NCBI RefSeq assembly: GCF_003627095.1
Contig: NZ_CP032627.1
Coordinates: 2,604,001 to 2,668,000, forward strand
Direction of reading: 5' to 3'
DNA length: 64,000 bases
Source of the DNA: Lactococcus allomyrinae
Lineage (GTDB): Bacteria; Bacillota; Bacilli; Lactobacillales; Streptococcaceae
Positions 26,705 to 35,132 of the stretch are shown here, one piece after another. Every line of letters starts with the position of its first letter. The stretch's first letter is position 1. The position numbers were made by a program, and so were the translations under genes. Under the pieces are notes generated by a model. It was given only the letters and a program-made list of their open reading frames with translations. It ran no database searches and had not been told where the DNA came from.

Positions 26705-27747
26705 TGAAAAACGAAAAAGACATTCACCAACATCGCAAAGATGAACATCTTTCATTGGCTATTAAATATTGGAGGGAGGGAAGGAATCAGACTTCTGGTC
26801 TGGCTTTTTCTGATCTGCGCCTGATTCCCAATACACTTCCAGAACTTGCAATAGATGATATTGACTTGACGACAGAACTTTTTGGTGTAAGATTTGATTT
26901 TCCGTTTTATATTGAAGCTGTGACAGGTGGTACTGAGCGAACGAATAAGATTAATCAACAGTTTGCGCAAGTGGCTAAAAACCAAAATCTTGCAATGGCG
27001 GTTGGCTCTCAGTCTATCGCACTAAAATTTCCAGAGCTTGCCAGCGGATTCAAAAAAGTTCGTGAAATTAATCCAAATGGTTTTTTATTTGCTAATCTTG
27101 GTGCGGGACATTCACTGGAAAATGCTAAACGAGCGGTTGATATGATTTCGGCTGATGCATTAGAAATTCATGTGAATACAGCGCAAGAACTACCAATGGA
27201 TGAAGGAGATCGAAGTTTCTATTGGTTAGAAAATATTAATGAGGTTGCTACAAGATTAGAAGTTCCTGTTGTTGTAAAAGAAGTTGGTTTTGGTATTTCT
27301 CAGAAAACATTTAGACAACTTTCTGAAACAGCTATTTCAGCAATTAATGTTGGTGGTAATGGCGGGACAAATTTTGCTTGGATTGAACGCAGGCGCGGAA
27401 AAAATGGATTTAACATTGATGAATTTGGCCTATCAACAGTGGAAAGCTTGTTTGAGGCAAAATTTGCTGACAATAAAAAACCATTGATTGCGACAGGAGG
27501 AATTTCCTGTGCGCAAGATATTCTGAAAAGCTTGATTTTGGGCGCAAAAATGACAAGTTCAGCCGGTTTCATCCTGTCAGTACTGATGGAATCAGGTTCT
27601 GAAGCTGTGGAACAGATGTTGAAAAATTGGAAGCAAGATTTGGAAAAGTTTTGTGTGCTGACAGGTTCGAAATCACTGACAGAGCTTCAAACAGTAGAGT
27701 TACTATACTCAACGAACACATTGAATTTCATTCAACAACGAAAATAA
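26704..27747 (+). CDS. fni: Isopentenyl-diphosphate delta-isomerase, type 2 (FMN)
   Basis: A 347-residue FMN- and NADPH-dependent enzyme that interconverts isopentenyl and dimethylallyl diphosphate. Motifs: RKDEHLSLA near the start, YIEAVTGGTERT (about 78-89), LEIHVNTAQE (about 152-161) and GGNGGTNFAWIE (about 217-228), all typical of type 2 isomerases. The ATG overlaps the mvaK2 stop by one base (TAATG). It ends the mevalonate operon. Confidence 0.95.
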   Translation: MKNEKDIHQHRKDEHLSLAIKYWREGRNQTSGLAFSDLRLIPNTLPELAIDDIDLTTELFGVRFDFPFYIEAVTGGTERTNKINQQFAQVAKNQNLAMAVGSQSIALKFPELASGFKKVREINPNGFLFANLGAGHSLENAKRAVDMISADALEIHVNTAQELPMDEGDRSFYWLENINEVATRLEVPVVVKEVGFGISQKTFRQLSETAISAINVGGNGGTNFAWIERRRGKNGFNIDEFGLSTVESLFEAKFADNKKPLIATGGISCAQDILKSLILGAKMTSSAGFILSVLMESGSEAVEQMLKNWKQDLEKFCVLTGSKSLTELQTVELLYSTNTLNFIQQRK

Positions 27748-27756
27748 GCAAATTAT

Positions 27757-27785
27757 TTGGAAATGGAAGCGAAATCAACTATAAT
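27757..27785 (+). promoter_or_regulatory. sodA: sodA promoter with an embedded cre site
   Basis: TTGGAA (27757-27762), 17-nt spacer, TATAAT (27780-27785). The spacer is occupied by ATGGAAGCGAAATCA (27763-27777), which fits every position of the cre consensus WTGNAARCGNWWWCA. CcpA bound here would block RNA polymerase. Confidence 0.65.
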
Positions 27786-27865
27786 GTGAATAGAATTAAA
27801 ATAAAATGAAGAGCTGAGATTCACAATAGAGTGAACAGTTCCCCATATTTTAAAGGAGAATGACC

Positions 27866-28474
27866 ATGGCATTTACATTACCTGAACTTCCATACGCACA
27901 CAATGCGCTTGAACCTTTCTTTGACGAAGAAACAATGCGTCTCCATCATGGAAAACACCATCAAACTTATGTGAATAATCTTAATGCAGCGATTGAAAAG
28001 CATAATGAACTTGATGACAAAACGCTCGAAGAATTGCTTACAAACTTAGACACGATTCCTGAAGACATTCGTACTGCTGTTCGTAACAATGGTGGTGGTC
28101 ACTTGAATCACTCAATGTTCTGGGAATGGCTCTCACCAAATGGTGGTGGTGTTGCAACAGCAGAAATCGGTGATGCGATTACAGCAAAATTTGGTTCATT
28201 TGAAGAGTTCAAACTTCAATTTAAGGCAGCTGCAACTGGCCGTTTCGGTTCTGGTTGGGCATGGCTTGTTGTTAAAGACGGTGAACTTGCGATTACATCA
28301 ACTGCAAATCAAGATAATCCAATTTCAGAAGGTGCGAAACCAATTTTGGGTCTTGATGTTTGGGAACATGCATACTATCTCAAATATCACAATGTTCGTC
28401 CTGACTACATTGAAGCATTCTTCAACCTTATCAATTGGGATAAAGTGAATGAACTTTATGCAGCAGCTAAATAA
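27866..28474 (+). CDS. sodA: Manganese superoxide dismutase
   Basis: A 202-residue Mn/Fe SOD that removes superoxide in the cytoplasm. Metal ligands are visible as the His in [11 protein letters not shown] (near 27), NHSMFWEWL (near 82) and DVWEHAYY (two ligands near 165). The [11 protein letters not shown] context and Gln-poor active site fit the manganese type. Start 27866 has AAAGGAG about 8 nt upstream; an ATG 6 nt earlier is too close to that site. It has its own promoter with a cre in the spacer and a strong terminator. Confidence 0.96.
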   Translation: MAFTLPELPYAHNALEPFFDEETMRLHHGKHHQTYVNNLNAAIEKHNELDDKTLEELLTNLDTIPEDIRTAVRNNGGGHLNHSMFWEWLSPNGGGVATAEIGDAITAKFGSFEEFKLQFKAAATGRFGSGWAWLVVKDGELAITSTANQDNPISEGAKPILGLDVWEHAYYLKYHNVRPDYIEAFFNLINWDKVNELYAAAK

Positions 28475-28481
28475 AGATAAA

Positions 28482-28512
28482 AAATACTGACAGAATTTCT
28501 GTCAGTATTTTT
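28482..28512. terminator. sodA terminator from inverted CTGACAG half sites
   Basis: AAAATACTGACAG, AATTT, CTGTCAGTATTTTTT. It probably works in both directions, serving sodA and the convergent azoreductase gene. Confidence 0.88.
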
Positions 28513-28526
28513 TGTTTTGTCAATAA

Positions 28527-29186
28527 TCATTTATCATAGAGACGCTTAAATGTAACGTCCAAATCATAACTAGCCCGCTCTAAAATCTCCTGTGCTGACA
28601 GAAAAGCAGTACCCTCTGCACGAACGATATCAAAAGAGTTATAACCCATTATCTCAGAAAAAATCGTTTTGAGGTACTGCGGTGCAAAGTCAAGATGTCG
28701 ATAAAAGTCGTTGTTGGTATAGATGGAACCACTAGCAAAAAGAAGTAGAGCGCGGTAGTCGTTAGTCATTAGACCAACCGAAACTTTGCCATTTGAGAGT
28801 GGCGTATCCAGATAACGAAAGGTTTCGCGTGCAATCATGAGATTGTCAATATAGTTTTTCATGCGTGAAGTCACATTGAAATTATGCAAAGGAGAAACTA
28901 GCACCAAGCGATGGTGTGCTTTGAGTTGTGTGAGCAGAGTTTCTGACTGTTTAGCAAGCGCTATTTCTTGCTCAGTGAGTGGCTCTTTTGTTGCTTGTTT
29001 GTTCCAAAGAGTTAGGAGATTTCCTTCTTCAATACGAGGAATATCAGTTTCGTAAAGATTGAGAACGGTCAAATCTTGCTCAGAAAAGTTTTCGAAAAAT
29101 TTCTTTTCAAATAAGTCTTGAAGCTGGTTTGAAAAATGACTGTGATTTTCAAAATCAGGATGGGCATTAATCAATAAAGTTTTCAT
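28527..29186 (-). CDS. FMN-dependent NAD(P)H azoreductase/quinone reductase-like protein
   Basis: A 219-residue Flavodoxin_2-fold protein: TLLINAHPDFENHSHF at the start and LVSPLHNFNVTSRMKNYIDNL (about 96-116) are typical of the AzoR/MdaB group, which use FMN for two-electron reduction of quinones or azo compounds. AGAGGA lies upstream of the ATG. It is divergent from a WYL-domain regulator across 230 bp, with a GTGCC...GGCAC palindrome between them, so the two are probably linked in regulation. Confidence 0.85.
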   Translation of the reverse strand: MKTLLINAHPDFENHSHFSNQLQDLFEKKFFENFSEQDLTVLNLYETDIPRIEEGNLLTLWNKQATKEPLTEQEIALAKQSETLLTQLKAHHRLVLVSPLHNFNVTSRMKNYIDNLMIARETFRYLDTPLSNGKVSVGLMTNDYRALLLFASGSIYTNNDFYRHLDFAPQYLKTIFSEIMGYNSFDIVRAEGTAFLSAQEILERASYDLDVTFKRLYDK

Positions 29187-29233
29187 CTAAAAAATCCTCT
29201 TTTCTTGTGATAAAATAAGTATAACTCTTAAAG

Positions 29234-29250
29234 GTGCCAAAATAAGGCAC
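29234..29250. promoter_or_regulatory. Palindromic operator candidate between azoreductase and WYL regulator
   Basis: GTGCC, AAAATAA, GGCAC: a 17-bp inverted repeat in the divergent intergenic region, about 50 bp from the azoreductase start. It has the size of a dimeric regulator site. No T-run follows, so it is not a terminator. Confidence 0.4.
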
Positions 29251-29417
29251 TAATAAAATGAAAGAGAAAATTTTGAAGGGAGCTTCGTTTGTTCCCCTTG
29301 AAGTCATGAAAAAGATCCTCTGTTGTCCATTCTTACTTCATTGCTAAAGCGATTAGTCGAATGATAACTGAAACTTGGGTTTTTCATAACTTCAAAACAG
29401 TCGAACTCACATTTTGT

Positions 29418-30350
29418 ATGAAAAAAGCAGAACGTCTTAACCAAGAACTTATTTTTTTGAGCAATAAACACAGCTTTCAGCTCAAAGATTTAATGAATGA
29501 ATTTCATATTTCCAAGCGCACGGCGCTCAGAGATGTAGAGGAGTTAGAGCGCATTGGATTACCGCTTTACACTGAGAGTGGACGTTATGGTGGTTATCGT
29601 CTGCTTAATCAAAAATTATGGATACCTGTCTATTTTAGCGATGAAGAGGTAGAGGCAATCTTTTTTGCACTTAATGCCTTGAAACTCCTGTCCAGTACAC
29701 CTTTTGAAAGGTCTTATCCTCATATCAGGCAAAAACTTTTGGCGACTTTACCGAAGAGCCAACAAGAAAATCTTGAACGATTGCTTGGAGTTGTTCATTA
29801 TTATGGTGTAGCTCCAGTCAAACATCCAGCCTATCTATCGCTGATTTTGCGGGCTATTTTGGAAGAAAAAGTGCTCCACATGATTTATCACCAGCACGGA
29901 AGAGAAATTGTTGACCTGCAAATTTATGAACTATTTTATCGGGATGGGATTTGGTTTTGTAGCGCCTATGAGATGAATCAAGGGAAATGGGGGACTTATC
30001 GTTGTGATGATATGGCAGATTGTGAGTGGGCTGAGGGTTTTCAGACTTACTCACTTGCAGAGTTGAAAGATTTTCAAGAGAAATATGAAAACAACTATCA
30101 CAACATCCCTTTTCGGTGTCGCTTGACAGAGTTTGGCCGAGAGTTATTCTTAAAGCATCATTATCCTAATATGTTTTTGGAAGAAAGAGAGGGGATTAGC
30201 TATCTCACGGGTGGATACAATGTGGAGGAACTTGATTACATGACGCACTATCTCTGTTCTTATGGTCAACATCTAGTCATCGAATTTCCCGAAAATCTAA
30301 AGGCAAGTTATCTGGAACAACTCCGAAAAATGCAGACATTGCAACAATAA
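29418..30350 (+). CDS. YafY-like transcriptional regulator (HTH-11 plus WYL domain)
   Basis: A 310-residue regulator. An N-terminal winged HTH (about 1-60) has FQLKDLMNEFHISKRTALRDVEELE; a central region carries LESGRYGGYR-like sequence, and a WYL-type domain (about 135-215) should sense a ligand. Start 29418 (MKKAERLNQEL) fits the family; an upstream ATG at 29361 is possible, and neither has a clear ribosome-binding site. It is divergent from the azoreductase gene, which it may control. Confidence 0.8.
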   Translation: MKKAERLNQELIFLSNKHSFQLKDLMNEFHISKRTALRDVEELERIGLPLYTESGRYGGYRLLNQKLWIPVYFSDEEVEAIFFALNALKLLSSTPFERSYPHIRQKLLATLPKSQQENLERLLGVVHYYGVAPVKHPAYLSLILRAILEEKVLHMIYHQHGREIVDLQIYELFYRDGIWFCSAYEMNQGKWGTYRCDDMADCEWAEGFQTYSLAELKDFQEKYENNYHNIPFRCRLTEFGRELFLKHHYPNMFLEEREGISYLTGGYNVEELDYMTHYLCSYGQHLVIEFPENLKASYLEQLRKMQTLQQ

Positions 30351-30445
30351 AAACAAGTATCTTAAAAGTTTATTTTCTGTTATAATAGGTTGAAGTCCCT
30401 TCCATGGATAAAATAAGGCATAAAGCCGATGAATGAAAGAAAAAA

Positions 30446-31786
30446 ATGAATTTTACAGACTTTAATTTTAAAAAAGAAATCAATCAAACATTGGAAAGCA
30501 TTAATTTTCAAAAACCGACAGAAGTACAGGAAAAATTAATTCCGATTGTGCTTTCTGGACGTGACCTTGTAGGTGAATCAAAGACAGGTTCAGGAAAAAC
30601 GCATACTTTCTTGCTTCCAATTTTTCAAAATTTAGACGTGACATTAAACGAAGTTCAGGCAGTCATTACAGCACCATCAAGAGAACTTGCAACTCAAATT
30701 TATAAAGCAGCTCAAGAATTTGTAAAAATCAATCCATCAATTCGAGTATCAAACTTCGTGGGCGGGACAGACAAAGCTAGACAAATCAAGAAATTAGAAA
30801 ATGGTCAGCCACATATTGTTATTGGTACACCTGGACGAATTCATGACCTTATCAAGTCTGGAGCTTTGATTGTCTATACAGCAAATACTTTTGTCGTGGA
30901 CGAAGCAGATATGACGCTTGATATGGGCTTTTTATCAGATGTTGATAATATTGCATCAGCCTTTGGCAAGAAGGTTCAAATGCTAGTTTTCTCAGCAACA
31001 ATTCCTCAAAAATTACAACCTTTTCTTAAAAAATATTTGCATAATCCAGTGATGCAAACGATTGCAAATAAAACAGTGATTTCAGATACTATTGAGAACT
31101 GGCTTATTTCAACAAAAGGAGCCTCTCATAATCAACTTTTGTTACAAATTTCCCAAGCGATTAATCCTTATATGGCAATGATTTTTGCCAATACGAAAGG
31201 TCGGGTTGATGATATTCATCATTTCCTAGTGAGCAATGGACTTAAAGTGGCAAAAATTCATGGTGATATTCCTCCACGGGAACGCAAACGTATCATGAAT
31301 AGTATCAAAAATCTTGATTATCAATATGTTGTTGCAACGGATATTGCAGCGCGTGGTATTGATATCGAAGGAGTCAGTCATATCATCAATGATGAGATTC
31401 CAAAAGATCTTACTTTCTTCGTGCACCGTGTTGGACGTTCAGGACGTAATGGACTGACAGGAACAGCGATTACTCTATACAGTCCATCCGATGATTCAGC
31501 GATTCGTGAAATAGAAAAAATGGGTGTCACTTTCCAACCTAAAGCCGTAAAAAACGGTGAGATTGTTGACAGTTATGACCGTGACCGCCGTGAAAAGCGT
31601 GAGAAAAAACGGGACGAAATCTCGTTGGCTACCAGAGGTGCATTAGCCAAAGGTAAAAAGAAAGTTAAGCCTGGCTACAAAAGAGCTATCAAATGGCAAA
31701 TCGAAGAAGAAAATAAGAAAAAACGTCGTGCAGAACGTAATAAAAATGCACGTAAACAACGTGAAGGTCGTAAACAAAGTTTTTAA
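30446..31786 (+). CDS. cshB: DEAD-box RNA helicase, CshB-like
   Basis: A 446-residue ATP-dependent RNA helicase. Motifs in order: Q motif region PTEVQEKLIP (about 21), I SKTGSGKTH (about 45-53), Ia PSRELA, II VDEADMTLDMG (about 151), III SAT, V ATDIAARGIDIEG and VI HRVGRSGRNG. A very basic C-terminal tail (about 375-446) should bind RNA. Such helicases help ribosome assembly and cold adaptation. Length and motif context resemble B. subtilis CshB. No strong ribosome-binding site: GAATGAAAGAAAAAA precedes the ATG. Confidence 0.92.
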   Translation: MNFTDFNFKKEINQTLESINFQKPTEVQEKLIPIVLSGRDLVGESKTGSGKTHTFLLPIFQNLDVTLNEVQAVITAPSRELATQIYKAAQEFVKINPSIRVSNFVGGTDKARQIKKLENGQPHIVIGTPGRIHDLIKSGALIVYTANTFVVDEADMTLDMGFLSDVDNIASAFGKKVQMLVFSATIPQKLQPFLKKYLHNPVMQTIANKTVISDTIENWLISTKGASHNQLLLQISQAINPYMAMIFANTKGRVDDIHHFLVSNGLKVAKIHGDIPPRERKRIMNSIKNLDYQYVVATDIAARGIDIEGVSHIINDEIPKDLTFFVHRVGRSGRNGLTGTAITLYSPSDDSAIREIEKMGVTFQPKAVKNGEIVDSYDRDRREKREKKRDEISLATRGALAKGKKKVKPGYKRAIKWQIEEENKKKRRAERNKNARKQREGRKQSF

Positions 31787-32060
31787 CCCATCAAATGGAG
31801 GAATTAGCAGCACTATCTCCGCTTTACTGCACTGTCGATTCTAGCTATGGCACGAGAGAAGTGCCTAGTCCGAAGTCGCAACTCGCGACGTGCTTTGCAC
31901 GTCGTTCTACGAACGTTCTCATTCATATACAAGCAGAGCTTGCAACGGTAGATGCAAAGCGATAAGGCAAAATGGCATTCTACTGCCTTAGGCTTTTGTG
32001 CTTTATTGCTTGGTCGTCATACCTAGAGGTTGTACTCTAACATTGGTAGAGGGAGAAAGA
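31787..32060. repeat. Intergenic repeat mosaic between cshB and ydcF (copy K)
   Basis: The 300-bp gap has no gene. ATCTCCGCTTTACTGCACTGTCGATT and GTGCCTAGTCCGAAGTCGCAACTCGC align with 16690-16755 (downstream of tmk). It contains the palindrome CGACGTGCTTTGCACGTCG (about 31897-31915) and GTTCTACGAACGTTC. It looks like a decayed TACTAG-type element. Confidence 0.5.
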
Positions 32061-32091
32061 GCTATTATCAATAAAGTAATCACTTTAATTT

Positions 32092-32688
32092 ATGATGAAA
32101 AAAATATTAAAAATTTTAGTTGTTGTCATTAGTTTAGGGATTATCTATGCAGTGGTTTGTTTCGGATTAGTGCTGACAAAAATCAATACTCGTCCGTCAG
32201 TGCTGACAGGATATCAGACCATTCTAATCTTAGGAAGCAAAATTGATGGAAACGACTTACAACATTCTAAACCAGCTCAGATGACTAGAGATCGATTAGA
32301 TGCAGGGATAAAGCTAGCAAAACTTAATCCGGAAGCTAAAATCATTGTTACAGGTTATAAAGCTTCAAGTGAAAATGTCAATGAGTCTGCTGGTATGGCA
32401 AAGTATTTGGAAGATAATTCTGTCAGTGCTGACAGAATCATAAAAGAGCCAAAAGCACGTAATACCTACGAAAATTTACGCTATTCAAGTCATTATTTTA
32501 AAGGTAAAGTTATCTTAGTGACCAGCGATTTTCATTTAGAACGAAGTTTAGTTTTAGCTGAAAAACAACATTTGATTCATGTTTCAGGATTTGCCGCAAA
32601 GACGACATTAAAAAATAAGTTGGAGATTTTAAGTGCTTATTTTCATGAAACGTTAGGACTAGGTCGAGCTTTGATTTTTGGTCATTAA
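32092..32688 (+). CDS. YdcF-like membrane-anchored DUF218 protein
   Basis: A 198-residue protein with one N-terminal membrane helix (about 5-27) and an outer DUF218 (ElyC/SanA/YdcF) domain: TILILGSKIDGNDL, EAKIIVTGYKASSENVNESAG, EPKARNTYENL and VTSDFHLERS. The family is linked with envelope or peptidoglycan precursor metabolism, but activity is not settled. Start could be either of two adjacent ATGs (32092 or 32095); no ribosome-binding site is obvious. It contains palindrome copies at about 32195 and 32420-32435. Confidence 0.82.
   Translation: MMKKILKILVVVISLGIIYAVVCFGLVLTKINTRPSVLTGYQTILILGSKIDGNDLQHSKPAQMTRDRLDAGIKLAKLNPEAKIIVTGYKASSENVNESAGMAKYLEDNSVSADRIIKEPKARNTYENLRYSSHYFKGKVILVTSDFHLERSLVLAEKQHLIHVSGFAAKTTLKNKLEILSAYFHETLGLGRALIFGH
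32420..32435. repeat. CTGTCAG palindrome inside ydcF
   Basis: CTGTCAGTGCTGACAG, read as SVSADR, the same frame use as in mvaD. Confidence 0.85.
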
Positions 32689-32750
32689 CATGAGCTAACT
32701 TACTTAATAAGTATTATTTAATTTCATATATTCTACACGAGAGGAAAAAT

Positions 32751-33500
32751 ATGTTTCAGCCTGAACAAATAAGTAAATTAAACGATCTCGAAACGCTTGT
32801 ATTTGATTTTATTATTAAATCACCTGAACAAGTACAGCAGATGACTATTCGAGATTTAGCAAATCATGTTCATGTTTCAACTTCGACAATTGTTCGTCTT
32901 TGTACTAAGCTTGGCTTTGAAGGTTGGGCAGATTTAAAATTTTATCTAAAAAATCAGACGCGTGAGAAAACACCAGAGGAACAGCATTACGATAATATGC
33001 TTGAGTTCAATATGTTTCTCAGGAGAATGAATACAGATGCTTACCAATCTCGATTAAACAAAGCCGCACAAATGATTTCAGAAGCGGACTATACTGTATT
33101 TTTAGGATTAGGCACGTCAGGATCTTTGAGCGATTATGCAACAAAATATTTTGTTAATACAGGACTTAGGAGCTTTGTGATAACAGACCCATTTCAAGCG
33201 ATTCAAGTAAAAGGGATTGGAAATATTGTAGCGGTTATTTTGTCCGTATCTGGTGAAACAGAGCAAGTAGTTAACAAAGAACTCGAATTTAAAGCGAGCG
33301 GAGCAAAAATTATTTCAATCACAAATCATGAAGATTGTACGGTCGCTAAATTAGCAGACCATCAACTTTCATACCATTTGATTAATGAATGGTCGAAACA
33401 ATATCCTCTGGGTAATCTAACGACTCAACTTCCTGTATTAGCGATATTAGAGATTCTTGCTCATAAATCAATTGACTATCTTGTTAATAAAGACAAATAA
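32751..33500 (+). CDS. MurR/RpiR-family transcriptional regulator (first)
   Basis: A 249-residue regulator: N-terminal HTH_6 domain (about 1-77, MTIRDLANHVHVSTSTIVRLCTKLGFEGW) and C-terminal SIS domain for phosphosugars (about 105-235, FLGLGTSGSLSDYA and ILSVSGETEQVV). GAGAGGAAAAAT precedes the ATG. It lies directly upstream of ptcB and may control the cellobiose PTS. A second regulator of the same family lies 1.6 kb downstream. A terminator separates this gene from ptcB. Confidence 0.88.
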   Translation: MFQPEQISKLNDLETLVFDFIIKSPEQVQQMTIRDLANHVHVSTSTIVRLCTKLGFEGWADLKFYLKNQTREKTPEEQHYDNMLEFNMFLRRMNTDAYQSRLNKAAQMISEADYTVFLGLGTSGSLSDYATKYFVNTGLRSFVITDPFQAIQVKGIGNIVAVILSVSGETEQVVNKELEFKASGAKIISITNHEDCTVAKLADHQLSYHLINEWSKQYPLGNLTTQLPVLAILEILAHKSIDYLVNKDK

Positions 33501-33554
33501 GTATTTGAATTGTAGCAGTAAAATTCTGTTTCAAAATTAGAAACATATTTTAAG

Positions 33555-33585
33555 AAAATTTCTGCTTTATGCAGGAATTTTTTTT
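33555..33585 (+). terminator. Terminator after the first RpiR gene
   Basis: AAATTTCTGC, TTTAT loop, GCAGGAATTTTTTTT. Confidence 0.85.
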
Positions 33586-33673
33586 GCAAAAATGTGAAAA
33601 AGCTTAAAAGAATAAGAATTCTGAAGGATCATATTTTGTTTTTTTATTGGTTGAATTCCTAGTTTAATCAATT

Positions 33674-33732
33674 AGGTAACGCTTGCATTTCTAAAATGAA
33701 AACGTTATAATAATTTCATGGAAACGTTAATA
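33674..33732 (+). promoter_or_regulatory. ptcB: ptcB promoter with several cre-like sites
   Basis: TTGCAT (33683-33688), 17-nt spacer, TATAAT (33706-33711). Cre-like boxes: ATGAAAACGTTATAA (33696-33710, 14 of 15 positions of WTGNAARCGNWWWCA, on top of the -10), ATGGAAACGTTAATA (33718-33732, 14 of 15) and a minus-strand ATGCAAGCGTTACCT (33674-33688, 13 of 15, over the -35). A shorter ATGAAACGTTAAG follows. Strong CcpA control is expected. Confidence 0.7.
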
Positions 33733-33760
33733 TGAAACGTTAAGAAAAGGAGAAATAATT

Positions 33761-34087
33761 ATGGCAGAAAAAGTTATCGCACTCGCATGTGCCGCTGGTA
33801 TGTCTACTTCATTGTTGGTTTCTAAAATGCAAAAAGCAGCAGCAGAGGGAGGAAAAGATTACGAAATTTTCGCTAAATCAACTGCAGATATTGATAATAT
33901 GCTCGCTGGAACAGGTTCGCCAAAACCAGATGTATTGTTGTTAGGACCACAAGTTGCATTCATGAAGGGTGAAGTTGCCAAAAAAGCAGAAGCTGCAGGT
34001 GTTCCTATGGACGTTATCAAAATGCAAGACTACGGTATGATGCGTGGAGATAAGGTTCTTGCAGCAGCAGAAGCAATTATGAAATAG
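33761..34087 (+). CDS. ptcB: PTS cellobiose/lactose-family IIB component
   Basis: A 108-residue cytoplasmic IIB of the lactose/cellobiose PTS family. The phosphorylated cysteine is C10 in IALACAAGMSTSLLV. It receives phosphate from PtcA and passes it to the sugar entering through the IIC. AAAGGAGAAATA precedes the ATG. In L. lactis the equivalent ptcB-ptcA pair serves cellobiose, glucose and, with a suitable IIC, lactose; that breadth is inferred here by synteny. Multiple cre sites precede the gene. Confidence 0.94.
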   Translation: MAEKVIALACAAGMSTSLLVSKMQKAAAEGGKDYEIFAKSTADIDNMLAGTGSPKPDVLLLGPQVAFMKGEVAKKAEAAGVPMDVIKMQDYGMMRGDKVLAAAEAIMK

Positions 34088-34413
34088 GATTCAATTTAAC
34101 AGTTAAAAGTGAGGAGCGTTAAGCTCCTTTGCTATATCTTGGGTTTTGTAATTTGTTTTGACTTTTGAAACAAAAAATCCAAGTGATATACAATCAAAAA
34201 TGAGCGATTTATTGCAGATATTCTGTAATGGATTGACTAAAATGTAGCAAATAATAAAGTTTTGAGCGTCTGAAGTTGTGGAGAACCTAATACCAAAATA
34301 TTAGTGTCTGAATTCTAAACATGATATCTTAAATAACGAAAGTATAAGAATAGGAGTCAAGTTGAGATTTTATAATTTCAAAATAAGCGCTCTCACATTT
34401 TAAAGGAGAAATT
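34088..34413 (+). other. Gap between ptcB and ptcA with hairpins
   Basis: A weak hairpin GGAGC/GCTCC (34112-34126) is followed by a long imperfect stem ATATCTTGGGTTTT...AAAAATCCAAGTGATAT (about 34135-34185). The rest is AT-rich. Just before the ptcA ribosome-binding site the sequence reads GCGCTCTCACATTTTAAAGGAG, close to the CTCACATCTT end of the hairpin-promoter repeats. No gene. The gap may attenuate or stabilise the ptcB message. Confidence 0.4.
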
Positions 34414-34764
34414 ATGAGTGATAAATACGAAAATCCAACCAGTGATGAATACATGGGAGTAGTAATGGGAATTATCATGAGTGGTGGTAATGCCAAAGGG
34501 TTGGCTTTTCAAGCGATTCAACAAGCTAAAGATGGTGATTTTGAAGCAGCTGAAAATTCATTGAACGATGCAGGAGAACAACTTCGCGAAGCTCATGATG
34601 TCCAGACAGACCTTTTGACACGTTTAGCTCAAGGGGAAAAAATTGGTTGGAATCTTTATATGGTTCATGCTCAGGACCATTTGATGAATGCGATTACTTT
34701 TAAAGACCTTGCGGTTGAAGTGGTTAACCAAGAAAAACGCATCCAAGCCTTGGAAAATAAATAA
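34414..34764 (+). CDS. ptcA: PTS cellobiose/lactose-family IIA component
   Basis: A 116-residue IIA of the lactose/cellobiose family, an all-helical trimer. The phospho-His is H85 in MVHAQDHLM, with D88 matching the metal-binding Asp of lactococcal IIA-Lac. It takes phosphate from HPr and passes it to PtcB. AAAGGAGAAATT precedes the ATG. The gene is followed by a terminator and is 327 nt from ptcB. Confidence 0.94.
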   Translation: MSDKYENPTSDEYMGVVMGIIMSGGNAKGLAFQAIQQAKDGDFEAAENSLNDAGEQLREAHDVQTDLLTRLAQGEKIGWNLYMVHAQDHLMNAITFKDLAVEVVNQEKRIQALENK

Positions 34765-34769
34765 TTCTT

Positions 34770-34796
34770 AAAAGTTGCGTCTAACGCAGCTTTTTT
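34770..34796 (+). terminator. Terminator after ptcA
   Basis: AAAGTTGCG, TCTAA, CGCAGCTTTTTT, imperfect stem with a T-run. Confidence 0.7.
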
Positions 34797-35012
34797 ATAC
34801 TAGCTCTACTTAAAATCCAAAAGGATATTATATCACAACTATTCATACGCCAGTATCCATTCAATCTATCTCGCTGCCCATGATAAAGTACCTAGTTGTT
34901 AAAGCAGCAAGGCGAATTTGTTCGATATATGAGTCGCAATCGCAATCTGCTGGAGCAATAATCTAAGAAAGGACTCGCTCATACTCATAAGGTGAAGGAG
35001 CTAACGTTAAAT
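34797..35012. repeat. MITE-like intergenic repeat (TACTAGCTCTACTT), copy F
   Basis: It begins TATACTAGCTCTACTTAAAATCCAAAAGGATATTATATCAC and continues TTCATACGCCAGTATCCATTC, matching the 39135 and (reversed) 42608 copies. It ends near GGAGCTAACGTTAAATG. It fills most of the 370-bp gap before the second RpiR gene. The rest of the gap has the promoter of that gene (TATAGT near 35094). Confidence 0.55.
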
Positions 35013-35132
35013 GATTAATATATCATTAATTATAGTTTTCGAGATGAGATAAATTGTTAGTGTGAAAAAATTTTTATCTTGTTTTTAAATAATTTATAGT
35101 AAATTTTATTCAAATCATAAAAGGAGGAAAAT

